Notes: generated by a model not told the origin, from the letters alone. Positions 1 to 10,486 are shown, counted from the first letter of the stretch. The stretch is DNA of 64,000 nt from Shouchella clausii (GCF_001598215.1 NZ_BCXJ01000005.1:310001-374000), one strand, 5' to 3'. Translations and numbers: made by a program.

Positions 1-760
1 TCATAATGTCTTCTTTATTAATTTTGCTTTTGACTTCAAAATTAAAATCAGTTCTCAAGATTTCATTCTCATTTGACCAAGCCCAATCAAGGAACCCATC
101 TGCGTTAATACTGGGAAGCTCTCTTAATACGCTTTCAGGTACTAGTAAAATAGGTTTGTTATTGGTTGGATTTAAAGGAAGAGAAACAATATTATTTTCC
201 CATCTCTTAAAATCGAAATTAAACCTTGAATTTTTAACCTTAAATTGCTTAAGAGGTATTTTATGTTCAGAGCAAATATCTTGAGTATACATAATCAATT
301 CTTCTTTAATAATATTTGCACAAATATCACTTATTCTATCACGTCCAATACCTTTCTCGAGTATCCCCATTTCTTCAAAATGATTAATCTCTTTAATTCC
401 AACTCTAATAGATTTTATTAGTGCTGCAGCTATAGAGTGAGAAAATCCCTCTCCACCACCTGAACCCCCAGTACTTTTATTTGTGTAACCTAAACAAATT
501 TCCTCAACCTCTGGAAAAGTAAGCATTGATATTAGTTTTTTGTAAGATAAGCTTGAAGGCACTCCACTACTCTTTGCTGCCAATATAAATGCCTCATTAA
601 AAAACTGAATTATTTTAGAATCTGCATTTTTAAAGTGTCCTTCTGAAAAACTAAATAACAGAAAAGGATCGATAAATAATTTAGTGTCAACATCTAAAAT
701 AGGGTCAAACCATGTTTCATCTTTACTCCTTACTACACTATATAGCTCTGAAAAAAGCAT
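1..760 (-). CDS. Unidentified protein, C-terminus beyond window edge
   Basis: An open frame runs from an ATG at 760 to the window edge (about 253 residues) with no stop. GGAGG lies about 8 bases before the ATG. The N-terminus contains the segment WFDPILDVDTKLFIDPFLLF, and a glycine-rich stretch (STGGSGGGEGF) follows near residue 100. I do not recognise a catalytic motif. The AT-rich composition matches the next 3.5 kb, which carries mobile-element and nuclease genes, so an accessory or defence-associated role is possible but only inferred. It is divergent from the MazG-like gene, with a 297-base spacer in which I see no clear structure. Confidence 0.75.
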   Translation of the reverse strand, partial: MLFSELYSVVRSKDETWFDPILDVDTKLFIDPFLLFSFSEGHFKNADSKIIQFFNEAFILAAKSSGVPSSLSYKKLISMLTFPEVEEICLGYTNKSTGGSGGGEGFSHSIAAALIKSIRVGIKEINHFEEMGILEKGIGRDRISDICANIIKEELIMYTQDICSEHKIPLKQFKVKNSRFNFDFKRWENNIVSLPLNPTNNKPILLVPESVLRELPSINADGFLDWAWSNENEILRTDFNFEVKSKINKEDIM

Positions 761-1057
761 TTTTTAATCCTCCACAAATGTAAAATACTTCCTTAACGTA
801 TCATACCACAGATAATCTGCTAAAACTAGCCACAGTTTTATGCGATATTCTTTACCAGCTATATTTAATCTCACGATAGGATACTAAGTTTAATAGAACC
901 AACCCAGTATCGATTGATTTCTTTTTTAAAGGGAAAATGAGAGTATTTGGCATTCTCCCTACTCTATATGTTATCAAATATGTTTTTACGTCAAACTTAA
1001 ATTTAAAATCGATATGTTAAAATACCTATATAAAATTTATTGGAAAGAGGTCTAATA

Positions 1058-1393
1058 ATGGAGTATATTAAAAAGAAAGTAATAAAATTTAGAGATGAAA
1101 GAAATTGGTGGCAATTTCATAATCCTAAAGACTTGGCAATTTCATTAAGTCTGGAGGCTAGTGAGCTGCTTGAAAACTTCCAATGGAAAGATAGTGAAGA
1201 GTCTGTGAAGCAAAATTTAAATAATATTAGAGAAGAATTAGCGGACACATTAATATACAGTATTTTATTAGCTAATGAACTTAACCTGGATATTGAAGAG
1301 ATCATTTTAGATAAACTAGCTAAGAATGAAAAGAAATATCCTATAGAAAAAGCTTTTGGATCAAACAAAAAATACACGGAACTTGGTGAATGA
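1058..1393 (+). CDS. MazG-like nucleotide pyrophosphohydrolase
   Basis: A 111-residue protein. The family hydrolyses (d)NTPs to monophosphate and pyrophosphate in the cytoplasm. Family signatures visible: a WWQFHNPKDLAISLSLEASE segment near residues 18-37 and a later helix EELADTLIYSILLANEL. The ExxE...ExxD acidic residues that bind Mg in the all-alpha NTP pyrophosphatase fold are present. The length suits the single-domain dCTPase/MazG-like group. I chose ATG 1058 because AGAGG lies 7-8 bases upstream; an in-frame TTG at 1040 lacks such a site. It sits in an AT-rich accessory region beside nuclease and recombinase genes, where MazG-like enzymes are often found. The substrate cannot be told. 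Confidence 0.85.
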   Translation: MEYIKKKVIKFRDERNWWQFHNPKDLAISLSLEASELLENFQWKDSEESVKQNLNNIREELADTLIYSILLANELNLDIEEIILDKLAKNEKKYPIEKAFGSNKKYTELGE

Positions 1394-1403
1394 TAATGAA
1401 TGA

Positions 1404-2090
1404 ACTTTTAAAGGATCTGTCAGTCAATTATTTAAAAATGCCAAAGATGAAAAGAAAAGTTTAGGTGTTTATCTAAAAGATATTTACGAATTACATTGAG
1501 ATAAGAACACCCCACCTTCAGAAGGTGAAGTTAATTCATGGGATAAATCCCTTACTAACTAATTGGAGTTAACTCATTCTATAGAGGGGTTAGAAAATAT
1601 ACAAATTCTAGTGGAGTGTCAATTAGCCTCCACACTCGAAAGAATTGATTGTATTTTAACTGGAGTTGAAGAAGGCATTCCTAGAGTTCTGTTGAGAGAA
1701 TTGAAACAATGGTCGAACGTAAATACTACTAATAGTATTAAGAAAGTAGAATACGAGTGGCAAGATAAGTTCACTAGATGTCTTCACCCATGCGTACAGA
1801 TAGGGAATTACGAGAATTTCTTACGTAATAGCCATTCTTTCCTTTCTTAAAAATGAGTTGAGATTTCATCTTGTGTGTATATGTATAATCTATCTGATAA
1901 TGAGATAGAGAAAATTATACACAGTTCGTTCTCACACATCCCTATCTTTAATAAGAAAAATACCTTAGCAGAGTTTATTAAGGATAAATTTTCAAATCTT
2001 AGTAGTAATAGCATTGTTGATAATGTACCAGATGGAACCTTTTTATATTCGGATGATTTACTTAAAGTCTCAGTTTATTACATTGACTAA
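1404..2090 (+). pseudogene. Degraded N-terminal part of a DUF2075 (helicase-like) protein
   Basis: One reading frame (1404-1850) with two internal stops reads like the N-terminus of DUF2075 proteins: GSVSQLFKNAKDEK, then EGEVNSWDKSL, then QLASTLERIDCILTGVEE, RELKQWSNVNTT, and HPCVQIGNYENFL. These match the family blocks for an SxxEVxSW motif, a KRIDFxxTG motif, VELKQWS and HPSYQAxxY. After a frame change, 1875-2090 continues with SHIPIFNKKNTLAEFIKDKF, which corresponds to the family's PVF...LxxFI block. The helicase domain that should follow is absent. In-frame stops and missing C-terminus make it non-functional. The assignment is from memory of the family pattern. Confidence 0.65.
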
Positions 2091-2255
2091 CAACAAAAAT
2101 CCAATTCTATCAGACTAAACCATCCTTAAATTACTTAAAAATATATAGAGTTTTACTAACTCGTGGAAAAAATAGCTGATATGTTTATTTCCTTCACAAA
2201 GGAACTGAAAAATACTTTAGAGACTACTTACAATTAAATGAGGGGATTAATAAAA

Positions 2256-3227
2256 ATGCTATATTATTTTACTGCGAGTAACAAAGACGCACAAATACAC
2301 TTAGAAGATACCATTAAAAATGCATACCCTATTAAAAATCTCCATCATCTCTTAGATAATGCGACTCTCGAGGTACTTAAAAATAATAATTCACTTGATG
2401 AGGTCTTTATGTGGGGAGCAACTCCAGGAAAAAGCAATATTGCTAGGTGGGGTAATCTAAAGCCAAATGATTTTATTCTTGGATACTCACAAGGTAAATT
2501 TTCACACATCGGTCAAATTTTTGGTAAGACCCATAACCGTCAATTAGGATCTAAAGTATGGGGTGAAAGAAAAGATGGAGAGACATGGGAATATGTCTAC
2601 TTTATTAAAAACCTAAAAGAAGTAGAAATTGATAAAGAGGATTTCTCATCATTTTTTGGATATAAGCGAAACTTTACTCCTCAAGGTTTTAGCAATATAA
2701 ATACTAATTCCTTAAATAGAGTTTTAGATGAGTTCGGAACTGTTGAAAATGCAATTGAGTTCCTATCTAGTAAAAAACTTAAAATAACTAAAGAACAATT
2801 CAGAAGCGAAATTTCTAACAAAGGTGAAAGAGAACTTGAAAATTCAATTTCAGAAATGAACGATGAACAATTTGCCTCTTATATTAATAGTCTAGATGAC
2901 TCGGCTTCTATTGAAGTTAAAGAAGGAATAAAAAAGGTAAGAAAGTATAATAAAAAAATCATCAATGAATTAAAAGATAAGTATAATAATAAATGCCAAA
3001 TTTGTGGAGAGGGTAGCATAGAAAAATACGGAGTACCAGTTGTTGAGGGACATCATTTAGAAGAGTTCTCACTTACTCAAAATAACTCACCGCAAAATAT
3101 CATGATTGTTTGTCCCACCCACCATAGAATAATACACAAAGCCAAAGGTACCTTTAATAGGCAAACAAAAGAAATAATTTATTCTAACAATTATTTAGAG
3201 AAATTAAAATTAAATAAACACCTATAG
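2256..3227 (+). CDS. HNH endonuclease with N-terminal PUA/EVE-like domain
   Basis: A 323-residue protein. The C-terminal third is an HNH nuclease with paired zinc ligands: CQIC near residue 248, EGHHLEE with the catalytic His, and CPTHH near residue 288. The N-terminal half has the patterns FMWGATPGKSNIARWGNLKP, FILGYSQGKFSHIGQI and TWEYVYFIKNL, typical of EVE/PUA-like modified-base readers. That architecture would suggest a type IV (modification-dependent) restriction enzyme, but the reader-domain assignment is inference. ATG 2256 is chosen because GAGGGG lies 9 bases upstream; the ATG at 2238 has no good site. It has its own promoter region and a terminator overlaps its stop codon. Confidence 0.8.
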   Translation: MLYYFTASNKDAQIHLEDTIKNAYPIKNLHHLLDNATLEVLKNNNSLDEVFMWGATPGKSNIARWGNLKPNDFILGYSQGKFSHIGQIFGKTHNRQLGSKVWGERKDGETWEYVYFIKNLKEVEIDKEDFSSFFGYKRNFTPQGFSNINTNSLNRVLDEFGTVENAIEFLSSKKLKITKEQFRSEISNKGERELENSISEMNDEQFASYINSLDDSASIEVKEGIKKVRKYNKKIINELKDKYNNKCQICGEGSIEKYGVPVVEGHHLEEFSLTQNNSPQNIMIVCPTHHRIIHKAKGTFNRQTKEIIYSNNYLEKLKLNKHL

Positions 3228-3252
3228 CAGAGTTTTGCCTCTGCTTTTTTTA
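3226..3252 (+). terminator. Rho-independent terminator of the HNH gene
   Basis: Stem AGCAGAG (3226-3232) pairs with CTCTGCT (3239-3245) around a 6-base loop, followed by seven T. The left arm overlaps the last bases of the HNH stop codon. Confidence 0.85.
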
Positions 3253-3499
3253 TGTCACTATCCCCCTTTACCCAACAACTAACATTCAGATTAGAGATTA
3301 CATCCACTCGTAAAATGCCTTTAGTAAATCGTCACTCCCTTACCACCAAAATACTCCAATCAATATCCTTAACTGTTGTTCTCTCAGTATCAATTTTTTA
3401 TAATTTTACTTTTTACGCTCCCCCAACCTATTTAACTAAAATTTTTATAATAGGCGTCCCATTTCTCTTCTTTATCTCTACAAAGGATGGGAAATGTTA

Positions 3500-4362
3500 T
3501 GTCAAGCAGCATACCTACACCAAGAGCAGTAGCATGAGCAATTAATGCTGGTTCAAAATGGCACCAAAAACACAATAAAAGGTATCCTTAGTACACAACA
3601 GAGAAGAGACTAAAAAGTTTTTAAGTGACTCTGAATTGTACAAGATAAGAAAAAAGTTTGATAAACAAATCACTATCAAAAACACTCATCACCCACTTAT
3701 TTCGGAAGAAGACTTTAGAACGGTTCAGGAGCTCATGAAGAGCAAAAGAAATAACAGGAGTAACGGAAAAGAGAGTTTGTTTTGCTCATATCACTAAATG
3801 TGCAGACTGTGGAAGGGGAGTGCACTTTAAGCCAGATAGACGTAACGAGGCTTATGTTTGTGGGGGCTATGTAAAATTTACTACTACTCACTGTTCCTCA
3901 AAAGCCTTCTCTTACAGACTGTTAAAGATGCCCTCAGGGCACTAATTAAAGATGGTCTTAATATAGAAAAGATCTAAGGTATAGCAGAGAAGAAAGGCTA
4001 GTTCTGTAAGTTCCAACTTTGAAAGGAAATTAAGCAAATTGAAAAACAACTTAAAGCGGTTTGATAATACCCTTATACTGAATACAGAGAGTCATATTAC
4101 AATTGAGCAACTTAAGTCTCAAAATGAAAGCACAGCCCAACAACATAAGGAACTAGCAACCAAAAAAGTAAGTTACGATACGCTGAAAAGATATCACCGA
4201 AGTCTTTTAAGAAGGAAGTAGAACGCTTTGCAATCTTAACATTAACGATGAACAGAATTTAAAGCAAGTCCTACAACTATTTATTAACAAGATAGAAGTA
4301 TATATGAGGAAGGAAAGATTAAAATACATTATAATCTCCCCCCTCTCTTCCCTCTTAATTAA
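3500..4362 (+). pseudogene. Decayed large serine recombinase (C-terminal two thirds)
   Basis: Fragments in shifting frames spell out a large serine integrase. SSIPTPRAVA then a stop then AINAGSKWHQ is the end of the recombinase domain. LVHNREETKKFLSDSELY and NTHHPLISEEDFRTVQELMK follow. HITKCADCGRGVHFKPDRR with AYVCGGY and THCS is the zinc ribbon. SFKKEVERFAILTL and KVLQLFINKIEVY-like blocks end at PPLFPLN. Several stops and at least three frameshifts are seen, and the catalytic N-terminus is missing. The final stop (4360-4362) overlaps the stop codon of rlmCD on the other strand. This suggests an element once integrated at the rlmCD 3' end, as also seen at yefA-yefBC in B. subtilis. Confidence 0.85.
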
Positions 4363-5735
4363 GTACAGTTTAGCTTCGCCACCGCCTCCACATGCGTCGT
4401 CTGCGGAAACATATCAACAGGCGTCACTTCTTCCGTCTTGTAGCCGCCATCTTCAAGAATGCGCAAATCACGGGCCAATGTCCCTGGGTTGCAGGATACG
4501 TATACAATGCGTTTTGGCTTCATTTCAATCATTGTCCGCAGCAACGCTTCGTCGCAGCCTTTTCGCGGCGGGTCGACGACAATGACGTCAGCGTCGATGC
4601 CTTGGTCATGCCAGCGTGGAATGACTTCTTCTGCTTCGCCGACGGCAAATGTGGCATTGGTGATCTGGTTGAGTTTGGCGTTGCGCTTGGCGTCTTTAAT
4701 TGCTTCGGGGACAATTTCGACTCCGTAGACATGGCGCGCTTTTTTGGCTAAAAACAGTGAAATCGTGCCAATGCCGCAATACGCATCGATAACAGTTTCG
4801 TTTCCTGTTAAGTCAGCGTATTCGAGCGCTTTCCTGTACAGGCGGTTCGTCTGTTCAGGGTTGACTTGGTAAAAAGACCGGGCTGAGATCGCAAAGCGAA
4901 TCCTGTTTATTTCATCATACAAATAGTGCTCGCCCCAGAGCACTTCTGTTTGCTGGCCGAATATGACATTTGTCCGTTTGTTGTTGATGTTTTGGACGAT
5001 GGAGACGACGCCTGGCACATGCTTTCGAATACCGGAAATGAACGCTTCCTTGTGAGGAAGCTTCTTTTCTTTTGTGACGAGTACAACCATGACTTGCCCA
5101 GTCGTTTTTCCGTAACGGGCGACAATATGGCGCAACACGCCTTGATGGTTTTGTTCCTGGTAGGCGGGGATGCGCAGCTCTTTGGCTAGCTGTTTAACTG
5201 TCTGCACGACCATATCATTTTCTTTATGTTGGATGATGCATTGGTCCATATCAACGATGGAGTGGCTCCGTTTGGCATAAAAGCCAGCAACGAAATCGCC
5301 TTTTTGGAAAGCGACTGGCACTTGCGATTTATTGCGGTATCTCCATGGATCGTCCATGCCGATGACAGGGCGGACAGGTACGTCGGGAAGTTTGGCGACT
5401 CGATCCATGACATCTTTTACTTGTTTTTGCTTATAAGCAAGTTGGGCGCTGTAATCCATATGTTGGATTTGGCAGCCCCCACATTTATAGAAGATCGGGC
5501 ACGGCGGCTCAACGCGATGCTCGCTTTTTGTTTGTACTTGGAGCAAGCGTCCATAGCCGTAGCCCGCTTTTGTTTTTACCACTTTAATATCGACTGTTTC
5601 GCCAGGGAGTGCCTGAGGGATAAAGAGGGCGTAGCCGTTTACTTTCGCTACGCCTGCCCCTTCATGGGTCAAATCTTCTATTGTAACGGTGAGCGTTTCG
5701 TTTTTTTGTACAGGGGGTGCTTGTTTTTTCATCAT
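4359..5735 (-). CDS. rlmCD: 23S rRNA (uracil-5-)-methyltransferase RlmCD
   Basis: A 458-residue SAM-dependent enzyme that makes m5U in 23S rRNA (U747 and U1939 in B. subtilis). In order: an N-terminal TRAM domain (about residues 10-65), iron-sulfur cysteines in [10 protein letters not shown] near residue 80, the SAM-binding segment [28 protein letters not shown], and the catalytic cysteine in [13 protein letters not shown] near the C-terminus. ATG 5735 is chosen because AAAGGAC lies about 9 bases upstream; a longer reading from 5864 lacks a ribosome site and has no family similarity. Its tail abuts the recombinase wreck. It is the last core gene of this cluster, after dgkB and the flavodoxin. 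Confidence 0.93.
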   Translation of the reverse strand: MMKKQAPPVQKNETLTVTIEDLTHEGAGVAKVNGYALFIPQALPGETVDIKVVKTKAGYGYGRLLQVQTKSEHRVEPPCPIFYKCGGCQIQHMDYSAQLAYKQKQVKDVMDRVAKLPDVPVRPVIGMDDPWRYRNKSQVPVAFQKGDFVAGFYAKRSHSIVDMDQCIIQHKENDMVVQTVKQLAKELRIPAYQEQNHQGVLRHIVARYGKTTGQVMVVLVTKEKKLPHKEAFISGIRKHVPGVVSIVQNINNKRTNVIFGQQTEVLWGEHYLYDEINRIRFAISARSFYQVNPEQTNRLYRKALEYADLTGNETVIDAYCGIGTISLFLAKKARHVYGVEIVPEAIKDAKRNAKLNQITNATFAVGEAEEVIPRWHDQGIDADVIVVDPPRKGCDEALLRTMIEMKPKRIVYVSCNPGTLARDLRILEDGGYKTEEVTPVDMFPQTTHVEAVAKLNCT

Positions 5736-5806
5736 TAATATACGTCCTTTGCAAACATTCCTTTTCCTCGCCTCATTGTACCATGAAGTTTGCTCGGGAC
5801 AAAGCG

Positions 5807-6265
5807 CTAAACCGTCTGGCGTTGCTTGAGTGCAGTGAGAAATGTGTTGGCAAATGAACGACATGCTGCTCGTTCTTCGTCTGTATTCGGGTCGAATTCC
5901 ATTTCAAGGCCTTCGGCGGTGACGGTGGCGCCGCCATTTCGCAAAATCGATTCAAATGTATGGACTGCTTCACAAAAAGCAGGGTAAACGCGGTCTCCTG
6001 AACCGAAAACAGCGGCAATGACGCCTGTTAAGTCGAGTTCAGCTAACTCTTCGGCAAAATCTTCGGCTTCATAGGGCAAGTCGCCGTCTCCCCATGTATA
6101 ACTACCGATCAATACTCCCTCGTAATTCAATAGTTCCGAAGCGTTATAGCCGTCCATTTCCTCCATATCGACTTCAACGCCGTTTGTTGCTAATTCTGCT
6201 TTGATTAGTTCAGCCATATCTTCCGTATTTCCAGACATGCTGGCAAATACAATCAATACGCGCAT
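5807..6265 (-). CDS. Flavodoxin (iron-responsive)
   Basis: A 152-residue FMN electron carrier that replaces ferredoxin when iron is scarce. The N-terminal FMN phosphate loop is [11 protein letters not shown], preceded by MRVLIVFA. The aromatic/acidic loop [17 protein letters not shown] and the segment [15 protein letters not shown] complete the family pattern. ATG 6265 is chosen because GGGAGAG lies about 7 bases upstream and the fold begins at once. A near-perfect Fur box lies 45-59 bases upstream, so expression should rise under iron limitation. Confidence 0.92.
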   Translation of the reverse strand: MRVLIVFASMSGNTEDMAELIKAELATNGVEVDMEEMDGYNASELLNYEGVLIGSYTWGDGDLPYEAEDFAEELAELDLTGVIAAVFGSGDRVYPAFCEAVHTFESILRNGGATVTAEGLEMEFDPNTDEERAACRSFANTFLTALKQRQTV

Positions 6266-6309
6266 GAAAGTCTCTCCCTTCCCGTTCCTTACATTTATAA
6301 TAATGATAT

Positions 6310-6324
6310 TGATAATCATTTTCA
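6310..6324 (-). promoter_or_regulatory. Fur box upstream of the flavodoxin gene
   Basis: On the minus strand the sequence reads TGAAAATGATTATCA, 14 of 15 matches to the 7-1-7 Fur consensus TGATAATnATTATCA. It sits 45 bases before the flavodoxin start codon. Confidence 0.85.
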
Positions 6325-6432
6325 ATTAAAAAACAGGGAACAATTCTCTAAAAATCTGGTTACCTTGTTTTTTTGCGAGAAAAGCAAAGGGAGCCTCCCC
6401 TATAAGAAACCATTTTTTCTAAACGCACGAAC

Positions 6433-6470
6433 AAAAACGCAGCTTCTTTTCTTTCAGAAGCTGCGTTTTC
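6433..6470 (-). terminator. Terminator of dgkB
   Basis: A 14-base perfect stem (6434-6447 with 6456-6469, AAAACGCAGCTTCT) lies directly after the dgkB stop. A-rich and T-rich flanks would let it work in both directions. Confidence 0.9.
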
Positions 6471-6471
6471 A

Positions 6472-7380
6472 CTAGTTTCGCTTGCGGTCTTTCGGCATAA
6501 GCATCTGGAAATGGTGATACAAATTTTCGAATTCGGCCGGCAAGACGCCGCCTCGTTCGCCGTCGAGGTTCAACTTCATTTCATCGTCTCCCATGACCGA
6601 TACTTTAATGCGGTTCGCTTTTACATACATTAATTTCGGGTGGTTAATATGCTCGCCCCGGAGCGCAAGCGATGCCAAATGGACAAACTCAGGAAACGAT
6701 GTCTTCTTGACAATGATAAAGTCAAACAACCCATCTTGAATGGAAGCGGCTGGGCATAGTTTTTCAAAACCGCCGACTGAGTTTGTATTGGCGATCAAAA
6801 ACATCATGATTTCGTCTTCAAACTGTTTGCCATCATATTCGACATGGACAAAAGTCGGCTTGACTTGCGGCAATTTTTCCAGCCCTTTAATGTAATAAGC
6901 GAGCTGGCCAACGATTGTCTTTAGCTTTGCCGGAACTTCATATGTCAACTCAGTTAACGTTCCTGCGGCAGCGATATTGGTAAAATACTTCTGGTTCATG
7001 CGGCCAATGTCAATGGGCTCAAAGTGGCCTTCACACAAAACGTCGCATGCTTTTTCAATATCTCTGGAAATGCCAAGCGCCCGAGCAAAATCATTGGTCG
7101 TCCCTGCTGGGATAATGCCGAGCATTGGGCGTTTCTCCAGCCCCGCTAGTCCGTTAACGACTTCAAAAATCGTCCCATCTCCTCCAGCAGCAATAACGAG
7201 ATCAAAGCCCCGTTCTCCTGCTTGGCGGGCAGCCCGTGTCGCGCAGCCTTCCTCTGCTGTCGTCGCGTGTGCTGACGTTTCATACCCCGCCTTCTCCAGG
7301 CGTTCTAATATGTAGGCTAAGTTCTTTCTTAGTTGCTCACGGCCAGAACTTGGATTATAAATCAATCGTGCCCGTTTCAT
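6472..7380 (-). CDS. dgkB: Diacylglycerol kinase DgkB
   Basis: A 302-residue soluble lipid kinase. It phosphorylates diacylglycerol released during lipoteichoic acid synthesis, returning it to phosphatidic acid. Visible motifs: the N-terminal IYNPSSGRE loop, GGDGTIFEVVNGL (nucleotide-binding Gly-rich motif) and PAGTTNDFARALG, all standard for the DAGK_cat fold, plus GGFEKLCP and DGLFDFIIV in the second domain. ATG 7380 is chosen because the family begins at KRARLIYNP; the upstream TTG at 7407 is not supported. It corresponds to B. subtilis yerQ and lies downstream of gatB with its own spacer and terminator. Confidence 0.92.
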   Translation of the reverse strand: MKRARLIYNPSSGREQLRKNLAYILERLEKAGYETSAHATTAEEGCATRAARQAGERGFDLVIAAGGDGTIFEVVNGLAGLEKRPMLGIIPAGTTNDFARALGISRDIEKACDVLCEGHFEPIDIGRMNQKYFTNIAAAGTLTELTYEVPAKLKTIVGQLAYYIKGLEKLPQVKPTFVHVEYDGKQFEDEIMMFLIANTNSVGGFEKLCPAASIQDGLFDFIIVKKTSFPEFVHLASLALRGEHINHPKLMYVKANRIKVSVMGDDEMKLNLDGERGGVLPAEFENLYHHFQMLMPKDRKRN

Positions 7381-7540
7381 AACAATCCCTACTTTACTTT
7401 TTTGCAATCATGTCATTCTTCTATTGTACTAAAAACAATAGTGCGAATGGGCGTAAGATCTACTCAATTTTGTGAAAAATAACGGCAAGCAACACTTTCT
7501 ATCTTTTCCCGTTTCTCGCGCTAGTAAACGCTGAGTCCAT

Positions 7541-7581
7541 AAAAAAGCAAGAGAACGGCTTTTGTTCAGCTGTTCTCTTGC
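7541..7581 (-). terminator. Terminator of the gatCAB operon
   Basis: GCAAGAGAAC (7547-7556) pairs with GTTCTCTTGC (7572-7581), followed on the minus strand by six T. It begins eight bases after the gatB stop. Confidence 0.9.
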
Positions 7582-7588
7582 ATGTTCC

Positions 7589-9019
7589 TTAGCGCTTGTC
7601 CATTTCTTCAAGCAAGAGTTTGTTAACCAATTGCGGATTGGCCTTTCCTTTTGTCGCTTTCATCATTTGGCCGACAAGGAAGCCAAGGGCACGATCTTTT
7701 CCATTTTTGTAGTCTTCAATCGATTGTGCATTGGCATCAAGCACTTCGGCAACCATTTTACGTAATTCGCCTTCATCGGAAATTTGCACGAGCCCTTTGT
7801 CTTTAACAATTTGTTCAGGGTCGCCACCATTTTCGATCAACTCTTTAAAAACTTTTTTGGCGATTTTTGAAGAAATCGTTCCAGATGTAATCAGCTTAAT
7901 CATGCCGGCAAGCCCTGCTGGCGTAAGGGCTGAATCTTGCAGCTCTTTCTGCTCAGCGTTCAAGTAGGCAAGCACTTCACCCATCAGCCAATTGGAAGCC
8001 AGTTTCGCGTCAGCGCCTTCGCGAATCGTCTCCTCAAAGAAATCGGACATTTCTTTTGTTAGCGTAAGCACATGGGCATCATAAGCAGGCAAGCCGAGTT
8101 CGCTTACATAGCGGTCTTTGCGGGCATCTGGAAGTTCAGGAATTTCCGACCGGACGCGCTCTTTCCAATTGTCATCTATGTAGAGATTCACAAGATCCGG
8201 TTCAGGGAAATAGCGATAGTCGTCCGAGCCTTCTTTGACACGCATTAAAATTGTTTTATTGCCAGCTTCATCATAACGGCGCGTTTCTTGTTCGATCACA
8301 CCGCCTGAAAGAAGCACTTGTTCTTGGCGTTTTTCTTCGTACTCTAGCCCTTTGCGGACAAAGTTAAACGAGTTTAAGTTTTTCAGCTCTGTTTTTGTGC
8401 CGAATGCTTCTTGTCCGATTGGACGCAATGAAATATTGGCATCGCATCGTAAAGAGCCTTCTTCCATTTTACAGTCGGACACGCCTGTATATTGAATAAT
8501 CGCTTTAAGTTTTTCTAAATACGCATAGGCCTCTTCAGGCGTGCGGATATCCGGCTCAGAGACAATTTCCACTAGCGGCGTGCCTTGGCGGTTATAATCG
8601 ACAAGTGAATGCCCGTCTGTGCCATGTGTCAGCTTACCGGCGTCTTCTTCTAAATGAAGACGCGTAATGCCGATGCGCTTCTTCTTGCCCCCGACTTCAA
8701 TTTCAATCCAGCCATGTTCGCCGATCGGCTTGTCAAATTGCGAGATTTGATACGCCTTTGGATTGTCTGGATAAAAGTAATTTTTGCGGTCAAATTTCGT
8801 GTCAGTCGCAATTTGGCAATTGAGGGCCATCGCTGCTTTCATCGCAAAGTCGACCGCTCGTTTGTTTAATACCGGCAATACACCAGGATAGCCAAGATCA
8901 ATGACACTCGTGTTTGTATTCGGTTCAGCGCCAAAATGGTTGGGGCTAGACGAAAAGATTTTTGAGTCTGTCTTCAGTTCCACGTGCACTTCAAGTCCAA
9001 TAATCGTTTCAAAATTCAT
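7589..9019 (-). CDS. gatB: Asp-tRNA(Asn)/Glu-tRNA(Gln) amidotransferase subunit B
   Basis: A 476-residue subunit that binds the misacylated tRNA and activates its Glu/Asp side chain with ATP before amidation. The family start [14 protein letters not shown] is followed by [34 protein letters not shown] and the signature [19 protein letters not shown]. The YqeY-like tail domain is at the C-terminus, ending [12 protein letters not shown] 9019 follows a GGGGGG ribosome site; an in-frame TTG six bases upstream is less likely. It is third in gatCAB, 15 bases after gatA. Bacillaceae lacking a GlnRS need this complex. Confidence 0.95.
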   Translation of the reverse strand: MNFETIIGLEVHVELKTDSKIFSSSPNHFGAEPNTNTSVIDLGYPGVLPVLNKRAVDFAMKAAMALNCQIATDTKFDRKNYFYPDNPKAYQISQFDKPIGEHGWIEIEVGGKKKRIGITRLHLEEDAGKLTHGTDGHSLVDYNRQGTPLVEIVSEPDIRTPEEAYAYLEKLKAIIQYTGVSDCKMEEGSLRCDANISLRPIGQEAFGTKTELKNLNSFNFVRKGLEYEEKRQEQVLLSGGVIEQETRRYDEAGNKTILMRVKEGSDDYRYFPEPDLVNLYIDDNWKERVRSEIPELPDARKDRYVSELGLPAYDAHVLTLTKEMSDFFEETIREGADAKLASNWLMGEVLAYLNAEQKELQDSALTPAGLAGMIKLITSGTISSKIAKKVFKELIENGGDPEQIVKDKGLVQISDEGELRKMVAEVLDANAQSIEDYKNGKDRALGFLVGQMMKATKGKANPQLVNKLLLEEMDKR

Positions 9020-9034
9020 TTCCAAGTCCCCCCT

Positions 9035-10486
9035 TTACAATGAAGGTTTCTCTTTAGAGAAGTTTGTTGCTTTTTCATAGACATCAGCAACACGGTAAAC
9101 CGTTGCCTCGTCAAAGTGCTTGCCAATGATTTGCAAGCCGAGCGGCAAGCCATCTTTGAAACCGCATGGGAGCGAAAGCGCTGGCACACCGGCAAGATTG
9201 ACTGGTATCGTTAAAATGTCATTGGCGTACATCGTTAATGGGTCATCGGTTTTGGCGCCAATTTTAAACGCTGGGGTTGGCGCAGTCGGCCCAATGATCA
9301 CGTCATAATTGGCAAAGACATCATCAAAGTCTTTTTTAATCAGTGTGCGGACTTGCTGGGCTTTTTTATAGTAGGCGTCATAATAACCTGAGCTAAGGGC
9401 AAACGTCCCGAGCATGATCCGCCGTTTCACTTCATCACCGAAGCCTTCAGCCCGTGTATTCTTGTACATATCGAGTAAGTTGTCGGCATTGTCAGTGCGG
9501 TAGCCATAACGAACGCCATCAAAACGGGCTAAGTTAGCAGACGCTTCTGAAGACGCAATGACATAATAAGCTGCAAGAGCGTATTTCGAGTATGGCAGGG
9601 AAACTTCTTCCCAAACAGCGCCTTCTTTTTCCAATACGTTAAGGGCATCGAACACGGCTTTACGCATTTCTTCCGATACGCCATCGCCAATGTACTCCGA
9701 CGGTACGGCAATGCGAAGCCCTTTTATTTCGCCTGTAAGCGACTCTCTGTATGGCGGAACCGGCAAGTCAGCGGATGTCGAATCAGACGGGCAGTGGCCG
9801 GCAATCGCCTCAAGCAAATACGCGTTGTCCTCGACCGTGCGTGTAATCGGCCCAATTTGGTCAAGGGAAGAGGCAAAAGCAACAAGGCCATAACGGGACA
9901 CGCGCCCATATGTAGGTTTTAAGCCGACAACACCGCAATAAGCAGCCGGTTGGCGAATCGAGCCGCCTGTATCAGATCCTAAAGCAAATGGGACTTCCCC
10001 TGCGGCTACTGCTGCAGCGGAGCCGCCACTTGAACCGCCTGGCACATAATCGGTATTCCACGGGTTTGTCGTCACTTGGAATGCCGAGTTTTCATTCGAA
10101 GAGCCCATCGCAAACTCGTCCATGTTGATTTTCCCAATCGTGACTGTTTCTACTCCACGGAGTTTCGTCACAACCGTCGCGTCATAAATGGGATCGAAGT
10201 TTTCTAAGATTTTGCTTGAGCACGTTGTCCGCAAGCCTTTCGTGACAATATTGTCTTTAATGCCAATCGGCATGCCAAACAACACGCCTTTTTCGCTTGC
10301 GTCTACTTCGTCAAGCTTCTTAGCGAGACCACGCGCCCGTTCTTCGTCAAGGGTTAAAAACGCCTTTACTTTTGAATCAACGTCAGCAATACGCTTGTAA
10401 GAAGTATCGACAAGGTCAGAGACGTTGATTTCTTTTGCAGCAAGCAACTCATGCAGTTTTGTTAACGAATGATCAAATAATGACAT
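9035..10486 (-). CDS. gatA: Asp-tRNA(Asn)/Glu-tRNA(Gln) amidotransferase subunit A
   Basis: A 483-residue amidase that releases ammonia from glutamine for GatB. The Ser-cisSer-Lys triad is visible: Lys in [11 protein letters not shown], and the serines in the glycine-rich signature [14 protein letters not shown] followed by [14 protein letters not shown]. The length is typical. ATG 10486 has a strong AGGAGGA site 7 bases upstream. It lies 27 bases downstream of gatC and just upstream of gatB, in one operon. Confidence 0.95.
   Translation of the reverse strand: MSLFDHSLTKLHELLAAKEINVSDLVDTSYKRIADVDSKVKAFLTLDEERARGLAKKLDEVDASEKGVLFGMPIGIKDNIVTKGLRTTCSSKILENFDPIYDATVVTKLRGVETVTIGKINMDEFAMGSSNENSAFQVTTNPWNTDYVPGGSSGGSAAAVAAGEVPFALGSDTGGSIRQPAAYCGVVGLKPTYGRVSRYGLVAFASSLDQIGPITRTVEDNAYLLEAIAGHCPSDSTSADLPVPPYRESLTGEIKGLRIAVPSEYIGDGVSEEMRKAVFDALNVLEKEGAVWEEVSLPYSKYALAAYYVIASSEASANLARFDGVRYGYRTDNADNLLDMYKNTRAEGFGDEVKRRIMLGTFALSSGYYDAYYKKAQQVRTLIKKDFDDVFANYDVIIGPTAPTPAFKIGAKTDDPLTMYANDILTIPVNLAGVPALSLPCGFKDGLPLGLQIIGKHFDEATVYRVADVYEKATNFSKEKPSL

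Noticed and set aside
3252-3545. Open frame of 97 codons on the plus strand before the recombinase remnant
   Set aside because: No ribosome site; its right end overlaps recombinase remnants in another frame.
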